64,000 nucleotides of DNA. It comes from Marivita sp046591575. GTDB taxonomy: Bacteria; Pseudomonadota; Alphaproteobacteria; Rhodobacterales; Rhodobacteraceae. The notes below the pieces were generated by a model. The model was given only the letters and a program-made list of their open reading frames with translations. It had not been told where the DNA came from and ran no database searches. Shown piece by piece: positions 62,535 to 64,000 of this stretch (the stretch's first letter is position 1; each line of letters starts with the position of its first letter). Both the position numbers and the translations under genes were made by a program. The stretch covers positions 124,001 through 188,000 of the forward strand of contig NZ_JBIQWA010000001.1 of assembly GCF_046591575.1 (NCBI RefSeq), in the 5' to 3' direction.

Positions 62535-63290
62535 TCAGGACGCGATGAAACTCGCGGCCCCTCCCCAGATCAGGCGCAGCGCCAGAAGCGTCAGAACGAC
62601 GTTGAGCACGCGCAGGAAATAGCGTTCGTTGATGCGGGTCAGAGCATGGCGGCCCACCAGCGTGCCAAAAAAACCGGCGGCGATAAGAAGGGCGACAAAG
62701 CCCAGCCATTGCGAAAAGACGAACCCCAAAAGGCCAAACACCACGATCTTGAGCAGATGCTGAATCGTCATCAACGCCGCATGGGTGGCCACATGCGTCA
62801 TGCGATCAAGGCCCTGGCCCTTGATATAGGTTGCCACAAACGGCCCGGTGCCGCCGAAGAACATTGTCAAAAAACTGGAGAACACGCCGGTGATTGCGGC
62901 GGAATCACGCAAGAAGGCGGGCGGGCGAAAGAACACCGACCAGAGAATGAAACTGCCCACCCCGATCTGGATCGCGCCTGCGGGCAGTTGCACCACCATG
63001 CTGCCGCCCAGGGTCACGCCAATCACGGCACCGATCAGGAAGGCGGGCACCACCGCGCGATGCACGTACCGCACCATGATCGCCAGCCGCCCGGCGTTCG
63101 ATCCCAGTTGCACCAGCCCGTGCACCGGGATAATCGCGGTCGCCGGTAACAGAACAGCCATGACAGCCAGCATGACAGCGCCGCCGCCGATCCCGAATGC
63201 GACCGTAATGAAAGACGCCACAAAGCTTAGCGCGGCAAGACTGCCTGCAATGGGCCAACCCAACCCGGCATGAAAGATATCGGGCGTCAT
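62535..63290 (-). CDS. TauE/SafE-family exporter
   Basis: This is an inner-membrane protein of 251 residues, eight helices in two repeats, of the TauE/SafE sulfite/sulfoacetate exporter family. The motifs FGIGGGAVMLAVMAVLLPATAIIPVHGLVQLGSNAGR and FFGGTGPFVATYI are typical. Its start overlaps the upstream gene by 4 nt. The family exports anions (sulfite, organosulfonates), so the operon may handle a sulfonated or carboxylated aromatic; inference only. The gap 62442-62534 holds a CGGTGCACCG palindrome (62469-62478). Confidence 0.85.
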   Translation of the reverse strand: MTPDIFHAGLGWPIAGSLAALSFVASFITVAFGIGGGAVMLAVMAVLLPATAIIPVHGLVQLGSNAGRLAIMVRYVHRAVVPAFLIGAVIGVTLGGSMVVQLPAGAIQIGVGSFILWSVFFRPPAFLRDSAAITGVFSSFLTMFFGGTGPFVATYIKGQGLDRMTHVATHAALMTIQHLLKIVVFGLLGFVFSQWLGFVALLIAAGFFGTLVGRHALTRINERYFLRVLNVVLTLLALRLIWGGAASFIAS

Positions 63291-64000
63291 CGCACCTGCT
63301 CCGGAAACAGTTCCTCGGGCGATACGCGGCGCGCGGCAAGGTATTGCTCGGACGAATAGCGGCAGATCGTCTCCAGCTCCTTCAGGTTTGCCGCATAGCC
63401 ATAGGGCCAGGGGTCCGGCCCCATCGCGGCACGGGTCACCTCCATCGTCTCGTTGAGCCATGGCAGCGACAGGCGGTTGGCCGACCCCAGCCAGATGTCA
63501 TCCAACCGGGCCAGCGCCATGTCGCGCGCGGTGGTGAAGCCCTGCATCAACGCCTGCGGCAGCCAAGGGTTTTCGGCCACCAGCGACTTGCGCACGGCGA
63601 TCAGATGCATGATCGGGAAATACCCGGTGCGCGCATGATACTCACGCTCGGCCGCGCCGAAATCGGGGATGATGCGGCGCAGGCGGGTGTCACCCTCCAG
63701 AAACGCTTGCGGTGGTTTGGGCGCCAGCAGCGCGTCGATCTCTCCGGCCAGCAGCAGATCCTGCAACGTCTCGCCATCGTCAATCGGCGCAACCACCATG
63801 CCGTCAGGCAGATCGAGGCTCAGCCTTTCGTGCCGCACGCCCGCGTCCAGCGCGCCGGTACGCCAGGTGATCGCGGCCGGGTCGATGCCATGCTCATCGG
63901 CGAGCAAGCCGCGCATCCAGAGCGCAGCCGTCATCTGGTATTCCGGCACACCGACGCGCTTGCCAGCCAGATCGGACAGTGTTTCGATCTCGGACCCGGT
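63287..64000 (-). CDS. 4,5-dihydroxyphthalate decarboxylase-like protein (5' end cut)
   Basis: This is the C-terminal 237 residues of a protein with a periplasmic-binding-protein-like fold. The reading frame is open to the window end, beginning at TGSEIETLSDLAGKRVGVPE. Stretches such as DLAGKRVGVPEYQMTAALWMRG, FPIMHLIAVRKSLV and WLPQALMQGFTTA match proteins annotated as 4,5-dihydroxyphthalate decarboxylase. The GTG at 63949 is internal and not the start. Many relatives have never been tested, so the enzyme name is provisional. It is translationally coupled to TauE. Confidence 0.75.
   Translation of the reverse strand, partial: TGSEIETLSDLAGKRVGVPEYQMTAALWMRGLLADEHGIDPAAITWRTGALDAGVRHERLSLDLPDGMVVAPIDDGETLQDLLLAGEIDALLAPKPPQAFLEGDTRLRRIIPDFGAAEREYHARTGYFPIMHLIAVRKSLVAENPWLPQALMQGFTTARDMALARLDDIWLGSANRLSLPWLNETMEVTRAAMGPDPWPYGYAANLKELETICRYSSEQYLAARRVSPEELFPEQVR

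Noticed and set aside
1..64000. CRISPR arrays, insertion sequences, integrases, prophage genes and attachment sites
   Set aside because: I looked for direct-repeat arrays, transposase or integrase proteins and repeats beside the tRNA-Gly and saw none.

Overview
The window is 64 kb of GC-rich DNA, densely packed with co-directional, overlapping genes (many ATGA start/stop overlaps). Gene content (N-ATPase, TRAP and tripartite tricarboxylate transporters, LVIVD protein, FCD-type GntR, HyuA/HyuB fusion) and protein style point to a marine-type alphaproteobacterium, most likely Rhodobacteraceae/Roseobacter group. This is inferred; no rRNA gene is present. I see no prophage, insertion sequence or CRISPR array.

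Layout. (1) 1-2629: cut-off ABC exporter, tRNA-Gly(UCC), a Tat-exported L,D-transpeptidase, and a small lipoprotein with its terminator. (2) 2855-13041: a catabolic locus with a class III aminotransferase divergent from a GntR regulator, class II aldolase, peptide-type ABC importer, hydroxyacid dehydrogenase and a histone-deacetylase-fold amidohydrolase. It probably takes up and breaks down an acylated amine. (3) 13143-25748: one unbroken minus-strand run of 15 genes: YfcC-type carrier, arginine deiminase pathway (arcA, arcB, arcC), an HdeD-like membrane protein, a short-chain dehydrogenase, and a complete N-type rotary ATPase in the order atpD-C-Q-R-B-E-F-A-G. ADI makes ATP without respiration, and N-ATPases are thought to spend ATP to pump ions, so the layout suggests an arginine-fuelled ion pump for energy-starved cells. 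(4) 25864-38516: a low-oxygen/stress block with phasin, coiled-coil protein, PHA synthase, a membrane stress protein, CbpA/CbpM, FtsH, a P2-type cation ATPase, acetate kinase, phosphotransacetylase and a class IV aminotransferase.

Four transcription units in blocks 3 and 4 each carry a 14-bp FNR/Dnr-like box (TTAAC or TTGAT, 4 nt, GTTAA; one is read on the opposite strand) centred 65-70 nt before the chosen start codon. No regulator of the Crp/Fnr family is in the window.

(5) 38811-47647: a branched-chain-type ABC importer downstream of a sensor kinase and an NtrC-like regulator whose GAFTGA loop is degenerate. (6) 47916-55010: MarR-type regulator, TRAP transporter and a divergent HyuA/HyuB (5-oxoprolinase-type) fusion. 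A palindrome with the core GACATTTTGTC occurs in the control regions of both 5 and 6. (7) 55048-64000: a long minus-strand operon with a 4,5-dihydroxyphthalate decarboxylase-like protein (cut by the window end), TauE/SafE exporter, tripartite tricarboxylate transporter, LVIVD beta-propeller, OsmC protein and a two-subunit molybdenum hydroxylase.

All four transporter operons have a stable hairpin directly after the binding-protein gene.
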